A stretch of 64,000 nt of DNA from Solenopsis invicta (GCF_016802725.1 NC_052666.1:6117001-6181000); one strand, 5' to 3'; positions 10,504 to 22,363 are shown, counted from the first letter of the stretch. Numbers and translations: made by a program. Notes: generated by a model from the sequence alone, not told the origin.

Positions 10504-11199
10504 CCCATCCGTCCTCTCCCTCAGGGAAGAGTCTCTTGTAACCTAAAGCCTCGTCAAGGCATCCGCGTCCTGACGAGGACTTCGCCTCATTTTGCACGAG
10601 GCGGCTCGGGCGAGGCGCGGAATCGTCGCCGTCGCTCCGATCCCGCGTTCCGCGGCTCCCCGACCACCCCGGACACCGTGTCCGTTTCAAACCACGCGAT
10701 TAGTTTAAGTTGGATTTATTTGTATTCTTATGATCTCGTCAGTATTCTTGTAGTTCTAGTACTTCAGTTCTTATTATGTCTCCCTTTTAAGTTTGAATTA
10801 TCATTTGTCACTTTACCGTTTCATCCGTACTCTCGCGGTTATTAAAATTCTTGTCTTGTAATTCAGTCTTGGCTCTCGCCTAGCGTTCTCGTTAGTCCAC
10901 GCGTCACCGTGCGCTTATCGTTACCAACGCTCGCAATTCCGACCGCTCAGCGGCGATTGGTCGTCGCGACCGCCGCGAGCCAATCGCGTCCCCGCTTAGG
11001 CTGGGTCCACTTGTCACGAGGCGTTAGACGCAATAAGCTATGAGGCTACTTGTAAATATCACATCCAAATAAAGATTTAGTATGTTTATCAGCTAAATAC
11101 CGAGTGCGATTATTATACCGAACCCGACCAATCCGGCGAGTTTATCCGCAACCGTATCCTGACACCTCCCGCAACCGCACGAAAACCACAAGCGTTACA

Positions 11200-11217
11200 T
11201 GGCGCCCGAACAGGGAC
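11200..11217 (+). promoter_or_regulatory. Primer-binding site complementary to tRNA-Lys
   Basis: TGGCGCCCGAACAGGGAC lies directly after the 5' LTR. It is complementary to the 3' end of tRNA-Lys(UUU) over 18 bases. Gypsy element 2 has the same site. Confidence 0.95.
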
Positions 11218-11250
11218 CGTTTTGAAACCGATAATCGCACCCGGAAATAA

Positions 11251-12213
11251 ATGCCTCTCGCCGAGTGGACCGAACAGCTACCGCGAGACCAGCTCGAGTT
11301 GTTAGCTCAAACTTATCAGATAGAGACGACCGGTACACTTGACGAGTTACGATACCGCGTCACCCGTCACTTCCTTACGATGACCAATCCGAACCAGTCC
11401 GCCGGTGCACCCGCGCCGGAAACCGCGAGCCCGTCCCCACCGGTCACCGGAAACGAGTCCCACTCGTATAGTAAGGTCATGAACCAGATACGCAAATGGG
11501 GTTGCCACTTCGACGGTCGCGACCCTCTGTCGTTCTTGGAGCGCGTAACAGAATTACAAGAAGAATACCAGTACACCGACAGCCAGATGAAGGCCGGACT
11601 GCCAGAATTATTGAAGGGGGATGCTCTAGCGTGGTATCGAAATGAGCGAGAGGCCTGGGAAACGTGGACCGACTTTACCAGCGCCCTGCGACGGCACTAC
11701 CTACCGCGGCGATACCAAGCCAAACTAATGCGCAAGATACAAGAGTGCCGACAACAACCCAACGAGGCTTACGCCAAATACGCGACCGCCCTGCTTACGA
11801 TGATGCGGCGCGCCGGGGGTTTTACCCAGGCAGAAAAGGTAGACCGCCTGTACGAAAACCTGCGGGCGGAATACAAATTGTACGTGCGCATGAGCGACGC
11901 TACGGACCTTGCCGACCTGGCCGACCAGGCTGCCGAGTTCGAAGATATCTCCAGGGCCCGGGAGAGTGAGGCCCGTGCCAAAAGGAAAAAAGTCAACACC
12001 GCTACACCCGCCGACATCCCGCCCTACGACCGCGCAACCGCCTGCTGGCGCTGTAAGTAGCGCGGACACAGCCGTTTCGAATGCAGGAGACCCGCACGCA
12101 AATTTTGCTCGCAGTGCGGGAAGGACGGTGTTCTCACGAAGGACTGTCATCTTCGGGCGGGAAACGCCGCACCGGCCGGGGATACAACCGCTCCTCGGCC
12201 CGAGTCCACATAA
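11251..12213 (+). pseudogene. gag: gag of Gypsy element 1, one nonsense codon
   Basis: Starts at ATG 11251 and would end at TAA 12211-12213 (320 codons), but TAG at 12058-12060 interrupts the first cysteine of the zinc-knuckle region, just after CWRCK. The capsid-like part (MNQIRKWGCHF, LPELLKGDALAWYR, YLPRRYQAK, YAKYATALLTMMRRAGG) matches the gag of Gypsy element 2 closely. After the stop the frame continues with a second Cys cluster (FCSQCGKDG). In the other element the corresponding codon is glutamine, so a single C-to-T change explains the stop. gag lies one frame ahead of pol; the overlap contains the slippery site at 12159. Confidence 0.9.
12159..12200 (+). promoter_or_regulatory. -1 frameshift site: slippery GGGAAAC plus stem-loop
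   Basis: In the gag frame the bases read G GGA AAC (12159-12165), a canonical X XXY YYZ heptamer. Eight bases later GGCCGGGGA (12174-12182) can pair with TCCTCGGCC (12192-12200), giving a 9-bp stem with one G-U pair and a 9-base loop. Slipping back one base joins gag to the pol frame (GGKRRTGRG...). Element 2 has the same heptamer and an analogous stem. Confidence 0.8.
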
Positions 12214-15200
12214 AATACACACCACGACCTCATGTACTGGTCCGCCTGGGACGACACCGGATTTCCGCGTTGCTAGACACCGGGGCCGAAGTATCCATCA
12301 TCAACCGACAGGTAGCCGGGTACGCCAAAGAAATGCGGATATGGCCGCAAGAACGGGAGGAGGCAATCCACCTGGCCGACGGCACCACTGCCACCACGCC
12401 CGGCCGCGTCAAACACCGCCTCCGAATCGCCGGCCGTCAGCTCGAACACACTTTCCAGATCCTTCCATCCTTAGACAGCCCGATGCTCATAGGTACCGAC
12501 CTATGGGCCCGACTACAGATCACCATACCCCCGCCACCTCTCCAGCTCCGAAAAACGCCACCCACGGCGTACTCAGTGACCCCGGGCATGGTAAAGCGAA
12601 CCGCACAAGAGGAGCGAGAGCTCCAAGCCTTCCTGGCCACGGAGTTGGCCAAGTTCGAGGAGGTGCGAGGGCCGACCGACCAGGCCAGCCACCAGATCCG
12701 GCTGAAAACAGACGTACCGATCAAACAACGGTACCGACCGCGCAACCCGGCGATGCAAAGCATCATCGATGAAGAGGTCGGCAAGATGGAAGAAGCCGGT
12801 ATTATCGAGCCATCGACCAGCGCATGGAGCTCCCCGGTGGTCATAGTACGAAAGAAAGACGGGAAGCACCGTTTCTGTATTGACTTCCGGAAGGTAAACG
12901 AAGTCACCGAGCGGGATGCATACCCACTACCGCAAATCCCCGCCACACTGGACAAGCTGCGCGGGGGCCGATACCTCACTACGCTTGACTTACAGCAAGG
13001 GTATTGGCAGATTCTACTCACGCCCGATAGCCGGCCAATCACCGCATTCACCGTTCCGGGCCGGGGCCTAATGCAGTTCACCGTCATGCCTTTCGGACTG
13101 CATTCGGCTCCGGCAACGTTCCAACGTTTGCTCGACCGGATACTGGGCCCAGAATTAGAACCGCACGTGTTCGTCTATCTGGACGACATCATTGTAACCA
13201 GCGCAACATTCTCCGACCATCTGCAGCACCTGCAGGAAGTCTTTCGGCGACTACGCCAAGCCAAGCTCCGGTTGAATCCGGAGAAATGCCAATTCTGTCT
13301 CAACGAACTCAAATACCTGGGCCACATCGTGGATGGCCGGGGAATCCGCACCGACCCCGACAAGGTTCGCGCCGTCGCATAGTGGCCAACCCCGACGAAC
13401 GTACGACAAGTCCGCCAATTCGTGGGACTCGCGTCATGGTACCGCCGTTTCACACCTAGTTTTTCCGAGACCGCCGCGCCACTCACCCGCCTCACGCGAA
13501 AGAACGCCCGATGGACGTGGGGACCCGACGAGGAGGCCGCTTTTCGCGAGCTCAAGCGCGCGCTAACCTCCGCACCCACCTTTGCGTGCCCAGATTTCTC
13601 GCGCCGGTTCGTCCTCCAGACGGACGCCAGCACGCACGGTCTTGGCGTCGTCCTCTCGCAGCACTTTGACGAGGGGGAACGCGTCATCGCGTACGCCAGC
13701 CGGTCGCTCAACGGCGCGGAGAGGAACTACAGTGCCACCGAGCTCGAGTGCCTGGCCGTGGTGTGGGGCATCCGGCATATGCGCGGTTACCTGGAAGGGT
13801 ACGAGTTTACGGTCATCACCGACCACCAGGCCCTCCAGTGGCTGCGTCGCCTGGATTCCCCCACCGGCCGACTCGGCTGATGGGCACTCGAGCTCCAACA
13901 GTACACGTTCGACGTCCGGTACCGCGCGGGAAAACTAAACCGGGTCGCCGACGCGCTCTCCAGGTTACCGGCCGTGTGCAGTAACCAAGCGCACCCCGTA
14001 TGCCCGTGGTACCACCGCCAGCTCCTCCGCGTACGGGAGCGACTGGGGGATTTTGAGGACTACGCCATCCGACACGGTCGATTATACCGCCGTATACTCC
14101 ATTCAACCAACTTTAAGGACGAACCCGCCGAGACACAATGGAAGCGATGCGTACCTCGCGACAAAAGAGGGGCCGTGCTGGCACGGGTGCACGACAACCC
14201 TGCCGCCGGTCACCTCGGCATCGCCAAAACCATTGCCCGAGCCGCGCAGTATTACTACTGGCCGGGAATGTTCTCCGATATCGCGCGTCACGTACGGGCG
14301 TGCGCCAATTGCCAGGCGCACAAGAGTGCCCAGGTCCGACCGGCCGGACTGATGCACGCAATCCACGTGGAAGCGCCTTGGGAACAGGTCACCACCGATC
14401 TAGTAGGACCTCTCCCGCGGTCCACCAACGGAGCCGCTTGGCTACTGGTGTTGCAAGACCGCTTCACCAAGTGGGTGGAGTTGGTGCCGCTGCGACAAGC
14501 AATCGCTACCGCCATCGCCCAGAACATTACGGACCGCGTCGTCTACCGCCACGGTTGCCCCGAGACCCTGATCTCCGACAACGGGACACAGTTCGTAGCG
14601 GGGCACGTGCGCGAACGGCTGCGCGACCTAGGCATCCGCCACCGGACGGCTCCAGTACACGCTCCTCACTGCAACCCCGTCGAGAGGACCAACAAGACGA
14701 TCAAAACAATGATCGCACAATTCGTAGGCCGGGATCACCGCCACTGGGATCAGCACATCCCGGCACTGCAATTTGCATATAATACCGCCGTCCACGATGC
14801 CACCGGCTACACGCCCGCCTATCTGAACTGCGGGCGGGAACTCGAGACGCCACCACGAGACCCAGACGAGAGACACACGCCGACAGCCGCTCCAGCCACC
14901 AACCAGCGACGACTCCAGGAGGCATACGAGGTGGTTCGAACAAACTTCGCCCGGGCCTTCAACCGTCAAGAAAGGTATTATAATTTGAGGAGACGGGCAT
15001 GGAAACCCGCCATAGGAGACATCGTCTGGAAGAGAGACCATCCCCTCTCGAACAAGGGCAAGGCTTTTAATTCGAAATTGGCGCCCAAGTACATCGGAGC
15101 GTTGGAAGTCCGAAAGATCCATTCGCCAGTCGTCGTCGATCTACGGGACAAACGCGGTAAGTGGCACCGGCACATACATGTTCAGGACCTTAAGCCGGGT

Positions 15201-15443
15201 CATCGGCACGAACAGACCCGAGGGGCAGACGACGCAGAGACGGACCATGGGGAAGCAGCCGACATAGAAGCAGCCGACGCAGAAGCAGACGACACGATCG
15301 CCGACGATACTGGGGTAGACGCCATGACGGACGATGGCGGGAACGACGAATCCGGAGCAGACGACGCCGACGATGATGCTGCAAGAAGGAACGACGACCC
15401 GGCCGACAACAGGGCTCGTGCCGATCACGCCCGGACAGCATGA
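12166..15443 (+). pseudogene. pol: pol of Gypsy element 1 (PR-RT-RNase H-IN), two nonsense codons
   Basis: Entered by -1 frameshift from gag. Order: aspartic protease (LLDTGAEVSI at about 12270), reverse transcriptase (LTTLDLQQGYWQI; active site VYLDDIIV at about 13171-13190), RNase H (FVLQTDAST, TELECLAVVWGI, TDHQAL), integrase zinc region (HLGIAKTI...YYYWPGM...CANCQAHK), and integrase core (TTDLVGPLPRS, LISDNGTQF at about 14570, NPVERTNKTIKTM), then a GPY-like tail (APKYIGALEVRKI). The frame is broken by TAG at 13380-13382 (between RT and RNase H) and TGA at 13878-13880 (replacing a tryptophan). Otherwise the frame is uninterrupted, so both breaks are single-base changes. Ends at TGA 15443 after an acidic Asp/Ala-rich tail. 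Confidence 0.92.
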
Positions 15444-15485
15444 CCGCCAAAAAGGGAAGGAGCTACCTCCCCCAGACCAGAATAG

Positions 15486-15493
15486 TATATAAG
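15486..15493 (+). promoter_or_regulatory. Possible internal TATA box upstream of the third ORF
   Basis: TATATAAG sits between the pol stop (15443) and the ATG of the third ORF (15538). It matches the LTR's own TATATAAG. It may drive a subgenomic RNA; this is inferred from position only. Confidence 0.35.
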
Positions 15494-15537
15494 GGAGCCC
15501 ATCGGGACCTAGGAGATGCAGAAGGTTCTAAGCGATC

Positions 15538-16501
15538 ATGAATCCAGAGCTAGACGCAATCCTCACCACACCGGCCAACGACGCCGAATTCGAGGTCCTC
15601 TGGCAGAGGATGATGCACACCACGCCAGGCCCACCGAACCTGTTCCCGTCGCCGCCACACCGACGACCAAGTCCGACCGCCACGGGGACCCCGGAACGCT
15701 CAGTACGCAACATCACGCCAGGGTCTCTCAGTACACAACACCGCCCCGACTGTCAACGAAGTTTGCCCGTCCTTCCGGGGACGTCACCATCCGCGTGCAA
15801 GGCCGGTCACCGCCATCCGCGCTCCGCCGCCAGACCTAGTACAAAGGGCGAAACCTGCCAAGCGCACCCCCGCACCTTCGACGATCCGATCGACTAGGCA
15901 CCCAGTGATTGGCGTGCGGGTACAGCGTTCGTCGGCGACCAACGCACGGAAACTCGCTGCACTACTGGCCGAACCCCCGCCAGTACCACGACGAGCCGGC
16001 CGACCAGTTGGAGGAACACGGCAGGAGCGAGCGCGCCGCCAGCTGACGGCGCTGTTCGGGGACCCGTTGTCGGACCTAGATGACGACAACGGGGCTGCCA
16101 CCGTCACCGCGCCTCTGGACCACGCGGAGGAAACCGGCCTGCCTCATAAGAGCACGAGCTCCCCGCCGCCGGAAGAGATCTCCGCAACGCGGGGGCCAGC
16201 CGTCATCGCAACCGTCGCCAAGCAGACCGCCGCAAGCGAACCCACCGCTCCGACACCAGCCTTACCAGCAGCCACCCAGGCCTCTAAAGCACCGGAAACG
16301 ACATCCACGACCAAGACCGGTGCCCGCCCGGACCAACCCGCTCCGATACCAGTGCGGGTCATAGACGACCTAACCGTGTACGTCCCGTACTACGCGGCCA
16401 CGGTTTCGCGAGTATACAAGGTCCGTCTCGCCAACCGCCGCTTCACGATCCGCTTCAGCCGGGACGGCCAGTGCCACTACGTGCGGGAATTCCCGGCGTA
16501 G
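15538..16501 (+). pseudogene. Third ORF of Gypsy element 1, probably frameshifted
   Basis: ATG at 15538 opens a frame beginning MNPELDAILTTPANDAEFEV that runs to 15897. A second frame, open from 15614 to the TAG ending at 16501, carries the rest. A single indel between about 15614 and 15700 would make one protein of about 320 aa. It is Pro/Ala-rich with no membrane segment, signal peptide or Cys pattern, so it does not look like an envelope gene. The last roughly 45 residues (VYVPYYAATVSRVYKVRL..RRFTIRF) match the extreme C-terminus of pol in Gypsy element 2 (VEVPYFAIHSGREYKARL..RRWHLRF). Function unknown. Confidence 0.7.
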
Positions 16502-16520
16502 TGGCCAAAGTTCGCCACTC

Positions 16521-16537
16521 ACAGAGGGGGGGGGTGA
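16521..16537 (+). promoter_or_regulatory. Polypurine tract of Gypsy element 1
   Basis: ACAGAGGGGGGGGGTGA immediately precedes the 3' LTR at 16538. It would prime plus-strand DNA synthesis. Confidence 0.85.
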
Positions 16538-17753
16538 TGTAACAAAACGCCCCTCCACCTCGCGCGCACTGCCACTCCGCTCCGTCCACCCGAGCAATAC
16601 ACCGGCGGAACACCACGTGCGCGCACCGAGCTAACCTGTCGTGACGATCACGCGGCAGCACGCGCGCCGCCCGTGGCGTTCGGCAACGTTCCCGCTCCGG
16701 ACCAGCAGACCGAGCGCGTGGATTGGCTCGCCCAACCGTACGTTCGGATATATAAGCCGGCAGTGGGAACGCCAAGTCAGATCTTCCCCGTCCGCCGAAT
16801 CCGACAGGTCGAGTATCCTCGACCGCACTCCGACTCTCAAGAGGACGAGAATACTCGCCTCATCCCGATTCCCCTCGACGAGCATCCTCGTCGTTCCGGC
16901 TAGCCGAGTATCCTCGGCTAATCCTGTCATACCGAATACCGTACACAGCCAATCACGGCGAGCATCCTCGCCGTGCTCCGTAGCCGAGTATCCTCGGCGA
17001 ATCACCGCCCACGACGAGCATCCTCGTCGAGTCCACAGGCTGGGTATCCCTAGCCAATCCCATCCGTCCTCTCCCTCAGGGAAGAGTCTCTTGTAACCTA
17101 AAGCCTCGTCAGGGCATCCGCGTCCTGACGAGGACTTCGCCTCATTTTGCACGAGGCGGCTCGGGCGAGGCGCGGAATCGTCGCTGTCGCTCCGATCCCG
17201 CGTTCCGCGGCTCCTCGACCACCCCGGACACCGTGTCCGTTTCAAACCACGCGATTAGTTTAAGTTGGATTTATTTGTATTCTTATGATCTCGTCAGTAT
17301 TCTTGTAGTTCTAGTACTTCAGTTCTTATTATGTCTCCCTTTTAAGTTAGAATTATCATTTGTCACTTTATCGTTTCATCCGTACTCTCGCGGTTATTAA
17401 AATTCTTGTCTTGTAATTCAGTCTTGGCTCTCGCCTAGCGTTCTCGTTAGTCCACGCGTCACCGTGCGCTTATCGTTACCAACGCTCGCAATTCCGACCG
17501 CTCAGCGACGATTGGTCGTCGCGACCGCCGCGAGCCAATCGCGCCCCCGCTTAGGCTGGGTCCACTTGTCACGAGGCGTTAGACGCAATAAGCTATGAGG
17601 CTACTTGTAAATATCACATCCAAATAAAGATTTAGTATGTTTATCAGCTAAATACCGAGTGCGATTATTATACCGAACCCGACCAATCCGGCGAGTTTAT
17701 CCGCAACCGTATCCTGACACCCCCGCAACCACACGAAAACCACAAGCGTTACA
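16538..17753 (+). repeat. 3' LTR of Gypsy element 1
   Basis: Matches 9983-11199 with about 20 differences counted by eye, mostly transitions. TATATAA at 16748-16754, hairpin array at about 16805-17060, ends GCGTTACA at 17753 next to the ACCT duplication. Confidence 0.95.
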
Positions 17754-17757
17754 ACCT

Positions 17758-18175
17758 TCGGATAGGATTCCAACTTCACGGAAAAATCTGAGGTTATCGG
17801 AAGACAAAAACGTAGGGAATGATGGTACTCAATCGGATGATAGTATTGATTTCAATAAAACAGAAGCTCCTCAATTGTTCACGCAAATTCAGCTAAACGA
17901 TTTAATAAGAGATTTGATGTTGCCTAAAAATCGATCAGAATTGCTAGGGTCTAGGTTATAAGAGATGAATCAGTTTGCTCCGGGAACATCATTTGCTTAG
18001 TATAGAAAGATTATATTCCGGTTTTTGCTAAAGATGATGAAATAACTTTTGGTACGGATATACCTAATTTGATGGCAAAGTTGAGTTTATCATATAATCC
18101 AAATCAATGCCGTCTTTTCATCGACTTCTCTAAGAGGAGCCTTAAGAGGATGCTAAAGTACCAACATTTACAACA
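17758..18175 (+). pseudogene. Continuation of the split multi-copy arthropod gene
   Basis: Resumes the frame broken at 9982 (tcg at 17758). It contains PQLFTQIQLNDLIRDLMLPK and NRSELLGSRL, then TAA at 17959-17961; fragments recognisable after that (EMNQFAPGTSFA, then an FIDFSKRSLK-like piece at about 18117-18145) are in shifted frames. Together with 9599-9982 it is a decayed copy of one gene. Confidence 0.6.
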
Positions 18176-19556
18176 TTAACATTTCTTTGAATTGGCTTTA
18201 CAGAATCACAAAAATTTTTTTTAGAATTGAAATACGCGTAAAATAAAAGGGTGGAATAATAAAATTTACAAGAATATCGAGCAAAAATTAAATAAATGAT
18301 TAAAAATTCATTAGTGTCGCTGTCACCTGAGGTTAACTTTACTTTAATACAGAAGTTGTGTAGCTCGTACGTACAAAATAAGAGTCACCCCCCTTCAGAA
18401 AACATGCACGAATAACACTGACCGTCTGAAATTACGATTGAACGCCTAACAAAAAAGTTTAACTTATGTGCTTTTACCACATGCATATTTCACTCAGCAC
18501 AGCTGAACTGTCATAAACAGAGCAGTAATGGCGTCCAACACTAATTGATAGATCTTTTCGTAGATGGCGCAAAAGTCGAAGGGTAATATCGGCAATGTAG
18601 CGCTCTCCTGCTCGCAAGTTACAATGACAAACCTTACAAACTCAAATTAAAAAAAAAATTGCGCAGATGTGCACATATACATAAGGACACGGTTCGCTCA
18701 AAACATAGTCTACATTGCAAAAATAAAATTATTTTTAAATCTCAGATCCAATTGGAAGTCGCTGATTCCCGTAAAGAGACGTCTCTCTTGCGACTTCATA
18801 CTGAAAATAATGTTGATTTTGTAATAATTAATATCATTGAACATGTTTAAAATTATAGTTTTGTGGATACATTAGATAATTTATCATAAATATATTTACC
18901 TTCCTCGCAAAAACTTTTATTGACCATAGTGTTGAAACAGAATTGTAGAATATATATATGAAACAAAATTGTAGAATATATATATATATATATATATATA
19001 TTCATAGAAATTTTTTGAGAATATTATTTTTCAGAATAAGTATAAATGAAAAGAACGTACATAAAAATAGCATCTATTTATTTATAATTTAAAATTTTAC
19101 ATTTTGTACATATTTCGGTGTAACAGGACCAATTGTAATAATTCATAAGTTTTTTGTATGATATTGTATTTACTGTATGTACATGCAGTCTGTATTTTTA
19201 AAGTTACACATAAATTGAAATTTCTTTAAAAAGCATTTTTTCATGATGAAAGTCTCATCAATCAGGTTCAACTATATTATACAACATACAATGTACATAC
19301 AAATTTAAACTAAAAAATGACAAATGTTTTAATTATTATGTATCTGTTATGTTAATTAATTGTGTAGTGATTATAATCAATTAAAAATATAAATAGTAGT
19401 ATGGTCCGCGCTTAAAAAAAATTACAACCAAAATATATGTACTATTCGTTCTAACGTCAGTAGAAAAAATGCGTAATATATCATTGTTTTTTATTATTCA
19501 TAATAATGTGACTTTTATGTATTCATAATAATGTGACTTTTATGTATATAAATGCA

Positions 19557-19587
<31 letters not shown>
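18176..19587. other. AT-rich intergenic DNA
   Basis: No supported gene. It contains short (TA)n tracts at about 18953-19000 and 19563-19589, and a 28-base direct duplication near 19490-19545. Confidence 0.4.
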
Positions 19588-19589
<2 letters not shown>

Positions 19590-19990
19590 CACGGTGATTT
19601 AGAATAATCCGTTGTCTTTCAAGGGACGTATTCCTGGTCGAATTCTAAGACAATTTTTTCTTTGCCAAAACTTTGTCAGACGCTTAGATTTTGAAATATC
19701 AGCCGATTAAGTTAGCGTATCGCGAGTCGAATACTGTTTAAAATGTACGCGCTTATCGGATAGTCCGTGCCGGTAATTGAATGGAGGCACTTCACGCGCC
19801 TAATCGAGAGAGAGAGCCTAAAACAAAAGAGTTTCCATAGAGATCGTGGTATCGAGGATAAATAAGTAGGTAGCGATCGGAGAGAGGATTGAGCAGTACA
19901 GAAAAAGAAAACATGTGTGATCGACGCGAGCATGCACGCTGTATGTGTCTTCGGTTTATCTAAATTGATCGTGAAGGAACTGGTTGGATC

Positions 19991-20106
19991 GTGCCTCACA
20001 AGCACATTTGTTACCGTATCGTGCTTCACGAGCACATATCGAGGCGATTGAGTGGAATCTGTGCCTCACAAGCACACAATCTAAATATAAGGTGCCTCAC
20101 AAGCAC
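19991..20106 (+). repeat. Four copies of a GTGCCTCACAAGCAC motif
   Basis: The 15-base motif occurs at 19991-20005, 20021-20035 (two changes, both keeping the ends), 20061-20075 and 20092-20106, separated by unrelated spacers of about 15-25 bases. Each motif begins GTGC and ends GCAC and can form a 4-bp stem. Confidence 0.85.
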
Positions 20107-20903
20107 AAGGAGACTCGTCTCCTGTCGACATTTTTCTATTCACAGGTCACACTGTATTCATACATAAATCCAAAAAGAAGCAAGAAAGAAAGGCTAAACC
20201 GATGAATAATTTTCGAGACGAACGACTTCTTACAGACTATAAAAAAGGTTGAACCTCTTAGGCATTGTAAATAATTATCTTGTTTATGTGTGTTGCTAAG
20301 CAACCACGATTTACGCAATACGCCATTTTGTAAGTAATTCATTTCAATATTCTAATCTTTTTTATTGTATTTTCACCATTATTGTCGTAACTTATTGAAA
20401 GATTTAAGACCGATTTATATATAACATATATATTAGATAAGTTTTGGGTGTCTCGAGCCTGCAAAATGTGATGTTCAATACTACGTTTTTTTTATTTTCA
20501 CTCTTTCTTTTAATTAATATTGATAATAATTGATTAATAATTGAAAGTATTTTGCTATGTTTAGTGACTTCTGAAAACGTTATAATTCTATGCTTTTTGA
20601 CTAAGATTCGAACATTATATATTATCAGATATTCATTATTATTTTGTTTATTCTAATCTGTTAATTAAAAACTATATTGTTCTTTTTTGCGAATGTAAGT
20701 TTCTATACAATGTCACTAAAATAAGAGTTATATGTATGTAAAAAATACATTCTTATTAAATAACAATAAAGTGAATCTCCTTTTTTTCTAAAATATTAAA
20801 CTCTGTAATTAAATCATCTTAGTTATTCCAGGTAAGATGTCTTCCCATTTTGTTGTTCGTTTTCTGTCGTCATAATAAATCAATTTATTTTATTTAACAA
20901 ATA

Positions 20904-22308
20904 CAGATGGTACGCAGGGGCGGCGCACTCACCGTTTCGCGCGGGTGTGTCGTGAGGTGCCTGCTGCGCTCAGCTGATACAACACACAAGTCTTTCTCCC
21001 CTCTCTCTCTTTGTCACATTACAATGCTAGCTTTAACTTAAAAATGTAATTAATTTTCTTTTTAATTTTAATGATTTTAATAAGAGAAGTTCCAGGAAAT
21101 TTTTTGTACAGTCAAAGAATCGAACATAGAATTGCACAAAATCTACAAAAGTATTTACATCTCAAGTTTTTAGAAACAGTAGTACTTTTTTTTGTCACAG
21201 AGAGAGGGGGAGGAGGGAGAGAGAGAGAGAGCGAGCGCGTACGCGCGCGCGCGTGCTTGCATGAACAAGTTTGGACATGCATTTACTTACGTATTATTCT
21301 GTATAGCGATCAATTACTTGTCTCCACGATGAGACAGACCAAAGTTTCCTTGATTTTTTCGTAAATTATCACTTTAGTATCATAATACACAATTCATTCA
21401 CTTGATCGATAAAACTTGAGTGACTAATTAACGATCACTTCGAGTAACGATCACTGCAAATAATTATTAGTCATTTGGCGTGCGAAAATATGTAGCTCGA
21501 TAAAACTCGTGTTTACGCGCGACGAACAGACAACACGTGTTTACTCGACAACAGGAAAGAGCCGACTGATTTTATGGGTTTTGTTATGATCGAATATGAA
21601 TGCGTAATTGGTCGAACAGAAGTTAGAACGCGGCAATTTAAAAGTAAAGTAGTGATTAATGTTGTTTTTAATAATAAAATTTATTAAAAAATATTTTTCT
21701 ATTTATTTTATTAAAATTATTTTTTTATATCAAGAGATTCTACACTGAGAAAAAGTTATTGAATTTTAATAAATATTTGTTTGAATACTTGCAATGACAT
21801 AATTTATTAAATGTAATTAAATATTTCTTTAATACAAGAATCACTAATGTAATTTAACTTTTATTTTTTTACTGAATAAATATTTATTTACATTTAATAA
21901 ATTGTGTCATTGCAAGTATTCAAATAAATTTTTTTCTCATTGTTAGTGTAATAATTTGTTAAAACCAAAAGATTGTTGCTTGAAATAAATTATTTGGTTG
22001 CCCTGAAAAGGGCAGATTAATTCTCTTCGAAGAATTTTCTTCATAACAAGTGCTCAAAGTGACCACCGTCCATCGTGATGCAGGCTCTCTCTCTCTCCCT
22101 CCCCCCCATCTCTCTCTCTCTCTCTGTGACAAAAAAAGTACTACTGTTTCTAAAAACTCGAGATGTAAATACTTTTGTAGATTTCGTGCAATTCTTTGTT
22201 CGATTCTTCGACTGTACAAAAAATTTCCTGGCATTTCTTTTATTAAAATCATTAAAATTAAGAAGAAAATTAATTACATTTTTAAGTTAAAGCTAGCATT
22301 GTGATGTA

Positions 22309-22363
<55 letters not shown>

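Larger units (their letters stand above)
9983..11199 (+). repeat. 5' LTR of Gypsy element 1
   Basis: TGTAAC...GTTACA. Contains TATATAA at 10194-10200, a run of covarying short hairpins at about 10250-10503 and AATAAA at about 11068. The 3' LTR matches it throughout. Confidence 0.95.
9983..17753 (+). mobile_element. Full-length Ty3/Gypsy-type LTR retrotransposon 1
   Basis: Two LTRs (9983-11199 and 16538-17753) flank an internal region with a primer-binding site, gag, pol (protease, RT, RNase H, integrase), a third ORF and a polypurine tract. Flanked by the 4-bp duplication ACCT (9979-9982 and 17754-17757). By eye the two LTRs differ at about 20 positions, so the insertion is not brand new. 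gag has one and pol two in-frame nonsense codons. LTRs of about 1.2 kb, a tRNA-Lys primer and 4-bp duplications recall the Osvaldo/Ulysses group of insect Gypsy elements; that placement is inference. Confidence 0.95.

Noticed and set aside
10076..10690. 204-aa minus frame, repeated at 16631-17245
   Set aside because: Within the LTRs; translation reflects the hairpin array, not a gene.
12170..12213. gag-pol joined by readthrough instead of frameshift
   Set aside because: pol is in the -1 frame relative to gag in both elements, so readthrough of the gag stop would not reach it.
15538..16501. Envelope gene in Gypsy element 1
   Set aside because: No signal peptide, transmembrane segment or cysteine pattern; Pro/Ala-rich instead.
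19712..20035. 107-aa minus frame
   Set aside because: Crosses the GTGCCTCACAAGCAC motifs and the TIR; no protein character.
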